A stretch of 64,000 bases of DNA from NCBI RefSeq assembly GCF_015278255.1, contig NZ_JADIJC010000002.1:271601-335600 (forward strand), given 5' to 3'. Source of the DNA: Microbacterium hibisci (GTDB lineage: Bacteria > Actinomycetota > Actinomycetes > Actinomycetales > Microbacteriaceae). The position numbers were made by a program, and so were the translations under genes. Below are positions 39,294 to 48,861 of the stretch, piece after piece (position 1 is the first letter of the stretch; the number at the start of each line of letters is the position of its first letter). The notes below the pieces were generated by a model that did not search any database, was not told the DNA's origin, and was given only the letters and a program-made list of their open reading frames with translations.

Positions 39294-42200
39294 GGCTCCA
39301 CCATCTCGAGCTCACCGGCTTCGGTCCGTTCCGTGAGCGTCAGAGCGTCGATTTCGCCGCGTTCGAGCGCGACGGCATCTTCCTCATCGCCGGCCGCACC
39401 GGCGCGGGCAAGTCGAGCATTCTCGACGGCGTCTGCTTCGCCCTGTACGGCAGCGTGCCCCGCTACGAGTCCGGCGACAAGCGTCTCCGCAGCGATCACT
39501 GCGCCCCGGAGGATCCCACCGAGGTCCGTCTGGAGTTCACGGTCGGTGAGCGCCGCTGGCGCGTCACGCGCGCTCCGGAATACCAGCGGCCGTCGCGCCG
39601 GGGCGGCGGGCTGACGACCGAGCCCACGCGCGCGGAGCTCGATGAGCTCGTCGACGGCGAGTGGGTGGGCCGTGCGGGCAAGCCGCGCGAAGTCGGGCTG
39701 CTCCTCGACGAGGTGCTCGGCCTCAACGCCCTGCAGTTCCAGCAGGTGATCCTCCTCGCGCAGAACCGGTTCTCGCGGTTCTTGCTCGCGTCGGGCACCG
39801 AACGCCAGTCGCTGCTGCGGGCGCTCTTCGGCTCGCGGCGCTACGAGGAGTATGCGCGCGAACTGGGGGAGCGCAGCAAGGCCGCCCAGCACGAGCTCGA
39901 CGCGCTGGGTGAGCGAGCCCGGACCCTTCTCGATCAGGCCGAGCGGCTCATCGCGACGCACGAGCTGCTGCCGGACGACGAGAGGGCCGACGATGCGCTC
40001 GCCGACCTGGCCGCGCGGCGGGCGGCTGTCGAGCTGGGCGAGCAGCGCGCCGCGTACCGGCTCGACACACTCGTGCGCGAGCGCGCGGCGGCCGATGAAG
40101 CGCGCGTGGCCGCCGAGGCGGCGCACGCCGCGGTGGTCGCGCTGGCGAAGGATCAGGCCGAGCTCGGCCGTGCTCGCGCGCGGCTGCAGGCGCTCGAAGA
40201 CGCGGGCGACGAGATCGCGACCGACCGCCGCCGTCTGGACGCCGCCCGTGCCGCCGAGGTGCTGCGCGCGACGCTCGACGCCGTCGCGCGCGCCGACCGC
40301 GTCGCCGTGGCCGCGTCGGAGGCGGCCGCGGACGCCGACGCGGCGTGGGCGCGAGCGGCCGCGACCATCGCGGCCGACACCCACGACACCGACACCGTCA
40401 CCGCCACCGGCGCCGCGGCCGACCTCGCGGCCGACCTCTCGGGCGTCGTCGAGCGGCTCACCGGAGTGCTGGCGGTGGCCACCGCAGCGCTCGCGCAGGA
40501 AGCGGCGCTCGCCGCGGACGAGGCGGAGCTGACGGATGCCGCGACCGCCGCGGCGCGCCTGGACGACGACATCGCGACCCTCGACGCGCAGCGCGCGGAG
40601 GTGCCCGGTGAGCTGGCGCGGATCGATGCCGAGCTCGAGACGGAGCGTGCGACGGCCGCAGGCCTCGAGCCGGCCCGCGTGCGTCACGCCGAGACGGCCA
40701 AGCGCCTCGCCGCCGCGGAGGAAGCCCATCAGCTCGCCGGCGCGCAGCGGGCGGCGGAGCGGGCGCATCGCGACGCCGCCGAGGCCGCCGCGGCCGCGGC
40801 CGCGACGGTCGCCCGTCTGCTGCAGCGTCGCCTCGACGGCTACGCGGGCGAACTGGCGACCAAGCTCGCCGACGACGAGCCCTGCGCCGTGTGCGGCTCG
40901 ACCTCGCACCCCGCTCCCGCCGCACCTGCGGCCGAGCCTGTGACCGACGACATGCTCGCCGGGGCCGAGACCGCGCGCGACGCGGCCGCCCGGACCGAGC
41001 GGTCCGCCTCCGACGCCGCGAAGACCGCGCGCGAGCGCCACGCCCTCGCCGCCGCGCGCGCAGGCGGCGAGACCGTCGAATCGCTGCGCGACAGCCTCGC
41101 CGTGGCTGCGGACGAGCTCGCCGCGGCGCAGCGCGCCGGCGTGCGCCGCGACGGCCTCGTCGAACGGCGCACTGCGCTCGTGGCGCTCGATGCGGAGGCG
41201 GAGGCGTCGCGGGCGGCGCTCGGCGAACGGGCGGACGCCGCGCGCTCGCGGATCGCGGCACTCACCGCGACGGTCGACGCGGCGACCCGCGTGGTGATCG
41301 CCGCGCGCGGCGGTTTCGCCAGTGTGGCCGAGCGTGTCGCCCACGTCACCTCGGTCCGCGACGCCGCGCGCGCCGCGCGGGACGCCCGCGATGCGGCCCG
41401 TCGTGCCGACGAACAGGCCGCGCAAACGCATGCGGAGGCAGGCACGCGGATCGCGGCATCCGTCTTCGCGACCGCCGAAGAGGCGACCGCAGCCCTCCTG
41501 CCCTCCACTGCCGTCGACGCGATGGCGCAGCGGGTGTCGACGCACGACGCCCAGCTCGCCGCGACGCGCGCGCGGATGCTCGAGCTCGAGCTGCACCTGG
41601 CGGGAGCACCCGAAGAGCCCGCCGACACCGCGGCGTCGCAGGCGGTCCTCGAGGTCGCCGATGCGGCCCGCACCGTCGCCCTCCGCGCCGAGCGTGACGC
41701 GCACACCGTGGTCGCATCGCTCCGCGACCTGTCGATGCAGGTCGACGACGCGTACGCCGGCGTGGCGGCGCGCGCCGCCGATGCCGCCGTGGTCACGCGC
41801 CTCGCCGACACCGTGGCGGGCCGCGCCCCCAACACCATGAAGATGGACCTCGAGACGTTCGTGCTGGCCGCCGAGCTCGAAGAGATCGTGGCCGCGGCGA
41901 ACCTGCGACTGAGCGACATGTCGTCGGGGCGCTATCGCCTGCAGCACACCGACGCGCGCGCGGCACGCGGTGCCGCCTCGGGTCTCGGCCTCGAGATCAT
42001 GGACGCGTTCACGGGTCAGGCCCGGCCGGCGCAGTCGCTGTCCGGTGGTGAGACGTTCCTCGCCTCGCTCGCGCTGGCGCTCGGGCTCGCCGAGGTGGTC
42101 ACGGCGCGGGCGGGCGGAGTCCGGCTCGACACGCTGTTCGTCGACGAGGGCTTCGGATCACTCGACGAGGAGACGCTCGACCTCGCCATGCGCACGCTCG

Positions 42201-42352
42201 ACGAGCTGCGCCAGGGTGGCCGCACCGTCGGCGTGATCAGCCACGTCGCCGCGATGAAGGAGCAGCTGCCCGCGCAGCTCGCCGTCGAGGCGACGCCCGA
42301 AGGACCGAGCGTCGTCCGTCAGGACGCCGCCGTCGTCGTCGCGGCCGCATAG
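39290..42352 (+). CDS. sbcC: SMC-like ATPase SbcC
   Basis: ATPase subunit of SbcCD, 1020 residues. It has the Walker A GRTGAGKSS near residue 35, a long Ala-rich coiled coil broken by the zinc hook CAVCG (Cys532 and Cys535), the ABC-type signature SLSGGETFLASLALALGLAE and Walker B LDTLFVDEGFGSLD. The hook dimerises two SbcC arms; the ATPase heads bind SbcD. GTG start overlapping the sbcD stop (GTGA). Alanine content in the coils is very high, as expected for this GC content. Confidence 0.97.
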   Translation: MRLHHLELTGFGPFRERQSVDFAAFERDGIFLIAGRTGAGKSSILDGVCFALYGSVPRYESGDKRLRSDHCAPEDPTEVRLEFTVGERRWRVTRAPEYQRPSRRGGGLTTEPTRAELDELVDGEWVGRAGKPREVGLLLDEVLGLNALQFQQVILLAQNRFSRFLLASGTERQSLLRALFGSRRYEEYARELGERSKAAQHELDALGERARTLLDQAERLIATHELLPDDERADDALADLAARRAAVELGEQRAAYRLDTLVRERAAADEARVAAEAAHAAVVALAKDQAELGRARARLQALEDAGDEIATDRRRLDAARAAEVLRATLDAVARADRVAVAASEAAADADAAWARAAATIAADTHDTDTVTATGAAADLAADLSGVVERLTGVLAVATAALAQEAALAADEAELTDAATAAARLDDDIATLDAQRAEVPGELARIDAELETERATAAGLEPARVRHAETAKRLAAAEEAHQLAGAQRAAERAHRDAAEAAAAAAATVARLLQRRLDGYAGELATKLADDEPCAVCGSTSHPAPAAPAAEPVTDDMLAGAETARDAAARTERSASDAAKTARERHALAAARAGGETVESLRDSLAVAADELAAAQRAGVRRDGLVERRTALVALDAEAEASRAALGERADAARSRIAALTATVDAATRVVIAARGGFASVAERVAHVTSVRDAARAARDARDAARRADEQAAQTHAEAGTRIAASVFATAEEATAALLPSTAVDAMAQRVSTHDAQLAATRARMLELELHLAGAPEEPADTAASQAVLEVADAARTVALRAERDAHTVVASLRDLSMQVDDAYAGVAARAADAAVVTRLADTVAGRAPNTMKMDLETFVLAAELEEIVAAANLRLSDMSSGRYRLQHTDARAARGAASGLGLEIMDAFTGQARPAQSLSGGETFLASLALALGLAEVVTARAGGVRLDTLFVDEGFGSLDEETLDLAMRTLDELRQGGRTVGVISHVAAMKEQLPAQLAVEATPEGPSVVRQDAAVVVAAA

Positions 42353-42361
42353 GCTGGGGTC

Positions 42362-42544
42362 GTGAACAAGGGCACCATCTGGACGATCCTCGGCGTCATC
42401 GCAGCGATCGTGATCGCGTGGTTCCTCGTCGACGTGCTGTTCTCGCTGCTGTGGTTCATCGGCAAGCTCGTGATCGTCGCGATTTTCGCCGTCATCGTGT
42501 TCTTCGTGCTGCGCAGCGTCTTCTCGCGCAGCAGCAGCGACTGA
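42362..42544 (+). CDS. Small hydrophobic membrane protein
   Basis: A 60-residue protein that is almost all membrane: one or two helices over residues 7-52 (IWTILGVIAAIVIAWFLVDV and on), with a short charged tail SRSSSD. GTG start at 42362 with TAGGCT 6 bases upstream (42350-42355). Unknown function. Confidence 0.8.
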   Translation: MNKGTIWTILGVIAAIVIAWFLVDVLFSLLWFIGKLVIVAIFAVIVFFVLRSVFSRSSSD

Positions 42545-42574
42545 GCGCAGCCGTCGCCGGCTCCGCTGCGGGGG

Positions 42575-43132
42575 TCAGACGCCGTAGTCGGCGCGGATCC
42601 GGTCACGCAGCTGGTGACTGCAGGCGGTCACGGCCGCGTGCCAGTCGGTGATCGCACCGTCCTGCGCGCGATCAGACACAGCCTTCAGCACGCGGATCGG
42701 CACGCCGAACTGCTGCGCCACCCAGATGTACGCGTAGGTCTCCATGTCGACGAGCCCCGCGCCGAGCGGTCGGATCACGGCGACGGCCTCGGCGTCGTCG
42801 ACGAAGTGGTCGCCGGTCGCGATGACGACGCCCTCGGCCCCGAGCTCGACGCGCGGCGGCAACGAGACGTGCTGGCCGACGATGCCGTCGATGTCGGTGA
42901 CGTCGTGCTGGAGGGCGCCCGAGATCTCGTAGACGGATGCCTCGAGCAGCGTGTCGATGGCCCCCGCGGTGCCGACCACCACGACCTCGTCGTAGGCGGT
43001 CGCGTCCAGCGCGCGCGTCAGCGCGTAGGTGGCCTGGAGCTTGCCCGGCCCGGTGACGAGACGTTCGAAGCCGGGCAGCGGGTCGGGGAAGGCGACGAGC
43101 TCGGAGGCGAGGGCGGCGACGAGGAGTCTCAC
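42575..43132 (-). CDS. Phosphorylase superfamily nucleosidase (MTA/SAH nucleosidase-like)
   Basis: A 185-residue protein of the purine nucleoside phosphorylase/MTAN fold. ATGDHFVDD, LVDMETYAYIWVA (the Glu that contacts ribose) and LKAVSDRAQDGAI are conserved; the N-terminus LLVAALASEL corresponds to the usual IGIMGAMxxE. Short for the family (about 230) because the N-terminal loops are reduced. Likely cleaves a purine nucleoside such as methylthioadenosine. GTG start at 43132 with GATGGAGGG upstream. Confidence 0.82.
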   Translation of the reverse strand: MRLLVAALASELVAFPDPLPGFERLVTGPGKLQATYALTRALDATAYDEVVVVGTAGAIDTLLEASVYEISGALQHDVTDIDGIVGQHVSLPPRVELGAEGVVIATGDHFVDDAEAVAVIRPLGAGLVDMETYAYIWVAQQFGVPIRVLKAVSDRAQDGAITDWHAAVTACSHQLRDRIRADYGV

Positions 43133-43154
43133 CCCTCCATCATGTCCCGCTTCC

Positions 43155-43205
43155 CCTCCTGCATGTCCCGATTTCGTCCACTCCGGGCGGCGCGAACGGG
43201 CCAAA
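43155..43205. repeat. Imperfect inverted repeat in a divergent promoter gap
   Basis: TGTCCCGATTTCGTCC and GGGCCAAAGTGGGACA match in inverse at 12 of 16 positions; CATGTCCCG is also directly repeated just before. It lies between the nucleosidase and MFS genes. Confidence 0.45.
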
Positions 43206-43298
43206 GTGGGACATTCGCCGGCCCGGGGCGAGGCCTTCCCCGAGTGCGCCGGCCCGGGACGGGCCCTGCCCCGAGAGGACGGCAGTAGCCTGGACGGG

Positions 43299-44834
43299 AT
43301 GCCTGAGCCCGCGCCGAGACCGACGAAGACCTCGAGCACGGCCCGTGCCGTGCCGGCGACGACCGCGGTCATACCGATCTCCTCCGGCGCACGCTGGCGG
43401 GCGTTCTGGGTGTGCGTCTCGGTCGCGGCGATCACGATCCTCGACATGACCAAGGTCAACGTCGCGCTGCCGTCAATCGGCGAGGTGCTCGATGCCGGGT
43501 CCACCGAGCTGCAGCTGATCGTGTCGGGCTTCGTGCTGACCTTCGGCCTGGTGCTGGTGCCGATGGGGCGGCTCGGCGACCAGCGCTCGCGACGCACGCT
43601 GTTCGTCGTCGGCCTGTCGCTTTACACGGTGACGAGCGTCATCTGCGCGCTGGCGCCGACCGCAGAGGTGCTGCTCGTCGGGCGACTGCTGCAGGGCGTG
43701 GCGGCCGGCATCCAGATGCCGCAGGTGCTGGGCATGGCGCAGGAGCTCTTCCAGGGCAAGGAGCGCGCCCGCGCCTTCGGGCTCTTCGGCGCGACGATCG
43801 GCATCGCCACGGCCTTCGGCCCCACGCTCGGCGGGCTGCTCATCGCTCTCGGCGGCCCCACCGACGGCTGGCGCCTGATCTTCTGGATGAACGTGCCGCT
43901 GTGCCTCGCCGCCATCGGCCTCGCGCTGTGGCTGCTGCCAGACACCCGCACGCGATCGCAGCGACCGGTGCAGCTCGACCCGGTCGGCGTGCTGCTGTTC
44001 GGGGCGAGCATCGTCTCGCTGATGTGGCCCTTCCTCTTCACCACCGGCGCGCCGACCGACAACCCCGCGCGATGGTGGCTGCTCGTGGCCTTCGCGCTGT
44101 TCGTCTCGGCGTTCATCGCCTGGGAGCGCCGGTACGCCGCGCGCGGCCGCAACCCGCTCATCCCGCTCGGACTCTTCCGCATCTCGTCGTACCGCAACGG
44201 CACGCTGCTGCAGACGGCGTACTTCACCGCGGCGCCTGCGATGTTCCTCACGACGACCCTGTTCCTGCAGATCGGCCTGGGGCTCGAGCCGGTGTACGCG
44301 GGCATGGTGTCGATCGGATTCGCGCTGGCCAGCGCCGTCACCTCGTGGGTCGGGGGCAACCTCGTGAGCACGCACGGCCGTGCGGTCGTGGTGTGGGGCC
44401 TGGCGGGCGTCCTCGCCTGCGTGATCGGTCTCGTGCTCACGGCGCTGTACACCGACCCGGCGTGGACGCCCTACATCGCCGCCGCTTTCATGACGCTCGG
44501 AGGGGCCGGCGGCGGGCTGGTGATCGCGCCGAACCAGGCTCTGACGCTGGGCGACATCCCGGTCAAGCAGGGCGGTCTCGCGGGCTCGGTGGGCCAGCTC
44601 GGCCAGCGCATCGGCGCCGCGGTGGGCACCGCCGTCGCCCTCTCGCTCTTCTACGCGACCATCTACCGCGAGTCCGGCTCGCACGACAGTCTCGTCGTCT
44701 ACCACGACGCGTACGCGTTCGGGATGCTGTCGGTCGGCGTCTTCCTCGCCCTCGCGTTCGTGGTGGGCATCGTCGATCTCACGGCCCGCCGCAGCAAGGC
44801 GACCCGCGAGGACGCCGGCGACCCCGTGCCCTGA
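43299..44834 (+). CDS. DHA2 family MFS drug/H+ antiporter (EmrB/QacA type)
   Basis: A 511-residue, 14-helix multidrug exporter. The first helix ends with LDMTKVNVALPSI (motif D1 of the family, usually LDxTIVNVALP; here K replaces I), then GRLGDQRSRRTLF (motif A) and GPTLGGLL (motif C of antiporters). The N-terminal 30 residues are cytosolic and Ser/Thr-rich. The ATG at 43299 has TAGCCT 7 bases upstream (43286-43291). No adjacent regulator. Confidence 0.93.
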   Translation: MPEPAPRPTKTSSTARAVPATTAVIPISSGARWRAFWVCVSVAAITILDMTKVNVALPSIGEVLDAGSTELQLIVSGFVLTFGLVLVPMGRLGDQRSRRTLFVVGLSLYTVTSVICALAPTAEVLLVGRLLQGVAAGIQMPQVLGMAQELFQGKERARAFGLFGATIGIATAFGPTLGGLLIALGGPTDGWRLIFWMNVPLCLAAIGLALWLLPDTRTRSQRPVQLDPVGVLLFGASIVSLMWPFLFTTGAPTDNPARWWLLVAFALFVSAFIAWERRYAARGRNPLIPLGLFRISSYRNGTLLQTAYFTAAPAMFLTTTLFLQIGLGLEPVYAGMVSIGFALASAVTSWVGGNLVSTHGRAVVVWGLAGVLACVIGLVLTALYTDPAWTPYIAAAFMTLGGAGGGLVIAPNQALTLGDIPVKQGGLAGSVGQLGQRIGAAVGTAVALSLFYATIYRESGSHDSLVVYHDAYAFGMLSVGVFLALAFVVGIVDLTARRSKATREDAGDPVP

Positions 44835-44860
44835 CCCCCACCCATGCCGGCTCCCGCCCG

Positions 44861-44918
44861 TTCACCTGGCGCAACACGCGGAATCGTTTCGTCGATTCCG
44901 CGTGTCGCGCCAAGTGAA
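44861..44918 (-). terminator. Convergent hairpin, GGCGCAACACGCGG family, copy 2
   Basis: 26-base arms (44861-44886 and 44893-44918) over a 6-base loop match at 24 of 26 positions. Both mismatches become G-U wobbles when read as minus-strand RNA, so the transcript of the lipase maturation factor gene would fold into an unbroken 26-bp stem. The arm shares GGCGCAACACGCGG with copy 1 at 5569. Confidence 0.82.
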
Positions 44919-44977
44919 GGGGGGTAGGGGAGGGAGCGCGGTCCGCCCGGGTCGCGCCGGCTGAAGGCGCCGGCGAC

Positions 44978-46462
44978 TCAGCGGCGCAGCGCGACGGGGC
45001 CCATGACGGGCCGGCGGCGGTCGCGGACCCACCGCGCGCGCGAGGTGCGGAACTCCTCGCGGGTGCTAAAGCGGTAGCGGTACGACACCGCCCGCACCCA
45101 GCGCGGCCGCTGGCCGTCAAAGGGATCGTCGGCGAGCAGGCCCAGGGTCGGGGCATCCGCTTCCAGCAGCCTCACGAGGAATGCCGAGAACCAGTCCTCG
45201 AGCGACCGGCCCAGCGGCAGGAACCACATCAGCCAGTCGAGCCGCAGATGGTACGGCGCGAATTGGCGGGGCACTCGCCGCACGTCGCCCGGCTTGCCTT
45301 TGAAGGAGTACTCGCGCCAGGTCGCGGCATCCGGATCCTCGTCCATCGTGCCCTCGACGACGATCTCGATCCGCTCCTTCGTCACGGTGCCGAACGCGCC
45401 GTACGCGTTGGCGAGCTGCCACCGGTTGAACGCGGCGTTCATGAGCTGCCGGCGCGCGAAGAGGTTCTGCAGCGGCCACCAGCTCAGCACGAGGAAGAGC
45501 ACACCGACGGCGCCCGTGACGACGGCCCAGTACAACGGGATCCCGTCGACGGTCCACGGGACATCGGATGCCGCAGCCCGCGGCTCTGCGCCGACACCCG
45601 GCACGCCGATCGCGGAGAACGCCAGGACGATCGTCATCCAGTTGAGCCACGCGAAGTTGCCGGTGACGACGAGCCAGGTCTGCGTCGCGATGACGATCAC
45701 CGCGGCGACCGCGCCGACGATCGCCGGCATCGGACCCGGGACGAACAGCCCGAGCAGTGGGGCGAACAGGAACCAGGGCACCACGAGCTGGGCGAAGTGG
45801 TTGCCGATGACCTCGCCACGGTGGAACCAGCGGGGGAGCAGGTGCGCCTGGCGGCTCAGGGGGCCCGGCATCGGCTGCGTCTCGTGGTGGTACATCAGGG
45901 CGGTGAGGTGGCGCCACTCCCGGCCGCCGCGGATCTTGATCATCCCCGCGCCGAACTCGAGGCGGAAGACGAGCCACCAGAACAGCACGATCACGACGGT
46001 CGGCGGCGGCTGGTCGTCCGAGCCGAGGAACGCCGCGAGGAACCCGGCCTCGAGGAGCAGCATCTCCCAGCCGAAGCCGTAGAACGTCTGGCCGATGCTG
46101 GTGATCGACATGTAGCCGAGCCACAGCGCGAGGAAGCACAGCATCGGCACCCACGGGGGCGCCAGCTGCGGGATGCCGGCGACCAGCGCGGCACCCACCA
46201 CGATGCCCCCCGCGCACAGCGCCACGAGCCGCCCGTCGGTGTACCGCACGTGGCGGAACACCGTCGGCCGGAGGAGTCGCCGCCCGCGCTTCGAGGAGCG
46301 CGCCCAGTCCAGGAGCTCGGGCGCCGGCAGCAGGCCGCGTTCGCCGAGCAGGGGCCGGAACTGGTTCAGCGTCGAGAGGAACGCGATGACGAACAGCGCC
46401 GCGATGCCCCGCTGCAGCACCTGCCGCGCGAACTCGAAGTCGACCGCGGCGAAGCCGTCCAT
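44978..46462 (-). CDS. Lipase maturation factor family membrane protein
   Basis: A 494-residue multi-pass protein of the LMF1-like family (in animals, ER membrane proteins needed for lipase folding; bacterial role unknown). About eight hydrophobic helices, with the family's hallmarks GFGWEMLLLEAGFLAAFLG, FRLEFGAGMIKIRG, WRHLTALMYHHETQPMPGP, SFKGKPGDV and PYHLRLDWLMWFLPL. The ATG at 46462 has GGGGAG about 8 bases upstream. Downstream of the FAD oxidoreductase gene on the same strand with a 132-bp gap. Confidence 0.93.
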   Translation of the reverse strand: MDGFAAVDFEFARQVLQRGIAALFVIAFLSTLNQFRPLLGERGLLPAPELLDWARSSKRGRRLLRPTVFRHVRYTDGRLVALCAGGIVVGAALVAGIPQLAPPWVPMLCFLALWLGYMSITSIGQTFYGFGWEMLLLEAGFLAAFLGSDDQPPPTVVIVLFWWLVFRLEFGAGMIKIRGGREWRHLTALMYHHETQPMPGPLSRQAHLLPRWFHRGEVIGNHFAQLVVPWFLFAPLLGLFVPGPMPAIVGAVAAVIVIATQTWLVVTGNFAWLNWMTIVLAFSAIGVPGVGAEPRAAASDVPWTVDGIPLYWAVVTGAVGVLFLVLSWWPLQNLFARRQLMNAAFNRWQLANAYGAFGTVTKERIEIVVEGTMDEDPDAATWREYSFKGKPGDVRRVPRQFAPYHLRLDWLMWFLPLGRSLEDWFSAFLVRLLEADAPTLGLLADDPFDGQRPRWVRAVSYRYRFSTREEFRTSRARWVRDRRRPVMGPVALRR

Positions 46463-46594
46463 CAGCCCGGCTCCCCGCCGTGTTCCGGGACGCGGTGAGC
46501 CGCAACGATTGCGTACCGCCGCCGCTCCGGTCTCATCTCGCCGTCCCGACAGCGCGGCACAGGATCCGTGAGGAGTCGCAGCCCGAGGCGCATG

Positions 46595-48061
46595 TCAGCT
46601 CCCGAAGAGGTCCTCGAGCTCCAGGCGCTCGCCGCCGCGGCGGTCGCGCAGCGCCTGGCGCGCGGCGAGCCAGCCTGGCATGCCGCTGACGCCGGGCCCG
46701 GGCGGCGTGGCGGCCGACGCGAGGTACACGCCGCGCAGCGGCGTGCGCCACGGGGTGCGCGAGACGACGGGCCGCCGGAACGCCTGCGCGAGCGTGAAGG
46801 CGCCGCCCAGGATGTCGCCGCCGATGTCGGCCGGGTTGTCGGCGGCGCGCTGCGCCGCGGTCGTGGCGTGGCTCGCGAGGATGTGACGCCGGAACCCCGG
46901 CGCGAAGCGCTCGATCTGCCGCACGATCACCTGGGTCGGATCGAACGTCGAGCCGGCCGGCACGTGGATGTACGTCCACAGCACGTGCTTGCCCTCGGGC
47001 GCGCGCGTGCCGTCGAGCACGCTCGGCTGCACGGTGAGCACGTAGGGCCGCTCGGTCATGCCGCCGCGCGCCACCGCGTTCTCGCCGGCCTCGATCTCTT
47101 CGCGGGTGCCGCCGACGTGCACGGTGGGGGCCAGGGCGACCTCGGGGTGCGCCCACGGCACGGGGCCGTCCAGCGCGAAGTCGACCTTCGCGACGGCCTG
47201 CCCGTACCGGTAGTGCCGGAGCGCCTGCGCGTAGCGCGCCGGCAGGTGCGGGTGCGTCAGCAGCAGCCGCGGCGTGGTGTCGAGCAGCAGCAGGTCTCCG
47301 GCATCCGGATCGCCCCACTCCAGCCCGTCCAGCGTCTCCACCCTCACACCGGTCTCGACGACGCCGCCGTGCGCGCGCAGATCGGCCACGAGCGCGTCGG
47401 CGATCGTTTGGGCGCCGCCGCGCGGAAAGGCCCAGCCATCGGCCGAGTGCGCGTGCGCGGCGAGGAAGAGCCCCGACGCGGCGGCACCGATCGAGGGCAA
47501 CGGCGTGTTCGCGTGCGCGAGCACGCCTGCCAGCAGTGCGTTCGCCTCCTCGGTCTCGAAGGTGCCGCGTCCGAGCCGCGTGCCGAGCTGGAGGGTGCGC
47601 AGCCCGAAGCGGGCGGCGGTGATCGGATGCCGCGGCCACCGCAGCAGCTGCGATCCGGTGAAGTCGACCACTCCGCCCAGGCGGCTGCTGAGCGGCCGGA
47701 GCACCGCCCGCCACGTCCGGCCGTCACGGCCGAGGGCATCGGCCGTGCGCTCGAGGTCGCGCCATGCGATCGCCGCCCGGCCGCCGTCGAGCGGCTGGGC
47801 GTACGACGCGAGCGGATGGATCCAGCCCACTCGTTCGTGGATGCCGAACGCGCGGAAGAACGGCGACGAGAGCGCCGCCGGGTGCACCGCCGAACCGACG
47901 TCGTGGCGGAAGCCCGGCAGCGTGAGGTTCGCGGTGCGGACGCCGCCGCCGGCGGTCGAGGCGGCCTCGAGCACCCGCACCTCGTACCCGGCGCGCGCCA
48001 GCGCGACCGCGGCCGACAGCCCGTTCGGCCCGCTGCCGATCACCGTCGCACGCCTGGCCAT
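46595..48061 (-). CDS. Phytoene-desaturase-like FAD-dependent oxidoreductase
   Basis: A 488-residue flavoprotein. The dinucleotide-binding start VIGSGPNGLSAAVALARAG and EAASTAGGGVR, and the C-terminal GVYLASAATPPGPGVSGMPG, match the NAD(P)/FAD-dependent CrtI-like family (pyridine nucleotide-disulfide oxidoreductase domain 2 relatives). No carotenoid genes are near, so the substrate is unknown. The ATG at 48061 follows GGGAGGATGAGCCC. Confidence 0.92.
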   Translation of the reverse strand: MARRATVIGSGPNGLSAAVALARAGYEVRVLEAASTAGGGVRTANLTLPGFRHDVGSAVHPAALSSPFFRAFGIHERVGWIHPLASYAQPLDGGRAAIAWRDLERTADALGRDGRTWRAVLRPLSSRLGGVVDFTGSQLLRWPRHPITAARFGLRTLQLGTRLGRGTFETEEANALLAGVLAHANTPLPSIGAAASGLFLAAHAHSADGWAFPRGGAQTIADALVADLRAHGGVVETGVRVETLDGLEWGDPDAGDLLLLDTTPRLLLTHPHLPARYAQALRHYRYGQAVAKVDFALDGPVPWAHPEVALAPTVHVGGTREEIEAGENAVARGGMTERPYVLTVQPSVLDGTRAPEGKHVLWTYIHVPAGSTFDPTQVIVRQIERFAPGFRRHILASHATTAAQRAADNPADIGGDILGGAFTLAQAFRRPVVSRTPWRTPLRGVYLASAATPPGPGVSGMPGWLAARQALRDRRGGERLELEDLFGS

Positions 48062-48195
48062 GGGCTCATCCTCCCAGCGGGCCGCGCCCGCGGGAGGGGG
48101 TTGACGTGCTGGGCGGATTACCGCCCGAACTCGGAGATCTCCCGGAACTCGGATGCTCCGGACTTCGGCGCGCAGCCCGCGGTCGCGGACGGCGG

Positions 48196-48852
48196 TCAGA
48201 CCAGCCGATACCCCACGCCGCGCACCGTCTCGATGCGGCCGGGGCCGAGCTTCTGGCGCAGGTAGCCGACATAGACGTCGGCGACGTTGGAGCCGGGGTC
48301 GAAGTCGTAGCCCCACACGCGGCTGAGCAGCTGCTCGCGGCTGAGGACCTGTCCGGCGTTGCGCACCAGCTCCTCCGCCAGCGCGAACTCGCGTGCCGAC
48401 AGCTCGACGGCCATCGTTCCCAGGTGCGCGCGCCGGGTGCGGACGTCGAGGGTGAGATCGCGATGCGTGAGCTGCGTTCCGCCGACGGTCTCGTCGCGGC
48501 GCATGCGCAGGCGGATCCGCGCGAGCAGCTCGTCGAACCGGAACGGCTTGCCGAGGTAGTCGTCGGCCCCGCCCTCGAGGCCGGCGACGGTGTCGTGCAG
48601 CTCGACGCGAGCGGTGAGCATGATCACCGGCATCCGCGATCCGGATCCTCGGAGGCTCTCGAGCACCGCGAACCCGTCCATCCCGGGAAGGTTCACGTCG
48701 AGGACCAGCAGGTCGAACTCGCCGCTCAGTGCCAGGTCGAGCGCGTCCGGACCCGTGGTGGCGACGCGCGTGGCGAAGCCCGCAGAGCGCAGGCCCTTGT
48801 CGATGAACCCCGAGATGCGGGCCTCGTCATCGGCGATCAGGATGGATGCCAC
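48196..48852 (-). CDS. OmpR-family response regulator
   Basis: A 218-residue two-component regulator. Receiver residues: Asp8, Asp9 and phospho-acceptor Asp52 in LLVLDVNLPGMDG, Thr80 and Lys102. The C-terminal winged helix ends RIETVRGVGYRLV. It follows the histidine kinase by 9 bases on the same strand. TAAGAGNNGTCTCAT motifs before the neighbouring divergent gene and before the secreted-protein gene are candidate binding sites. Confidence 0.96.
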   Translation of the reverse strand: MASILIADDEARISGFIDKGLRSAGFATRVATTGPDALDLALSGEFDLLVLDVNLPGMDGFAVLESLRGSGSRMPVIMLTARVELHDTVAGLEGGADDYLGKPFRFDELLARIRLRMRRDETVGGTQLTHRDLTLDVRTRRAHLGTMAVELSAREFALAEELVRNAGQVLSREQLLSRVWGYDFDPGSNVADVYVGYLRQKLGPGRIETVRGVGYRLV

Positions 48853-48861
48853 GTGTTCCCC

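Noticed and set aside
46595..48061. Carotenoid biosynthesis cluster
   Set aside because: Only a CrtI-like oxidoreductase is present, with no crtB, crtE or lycopene cyclase gene nearby.
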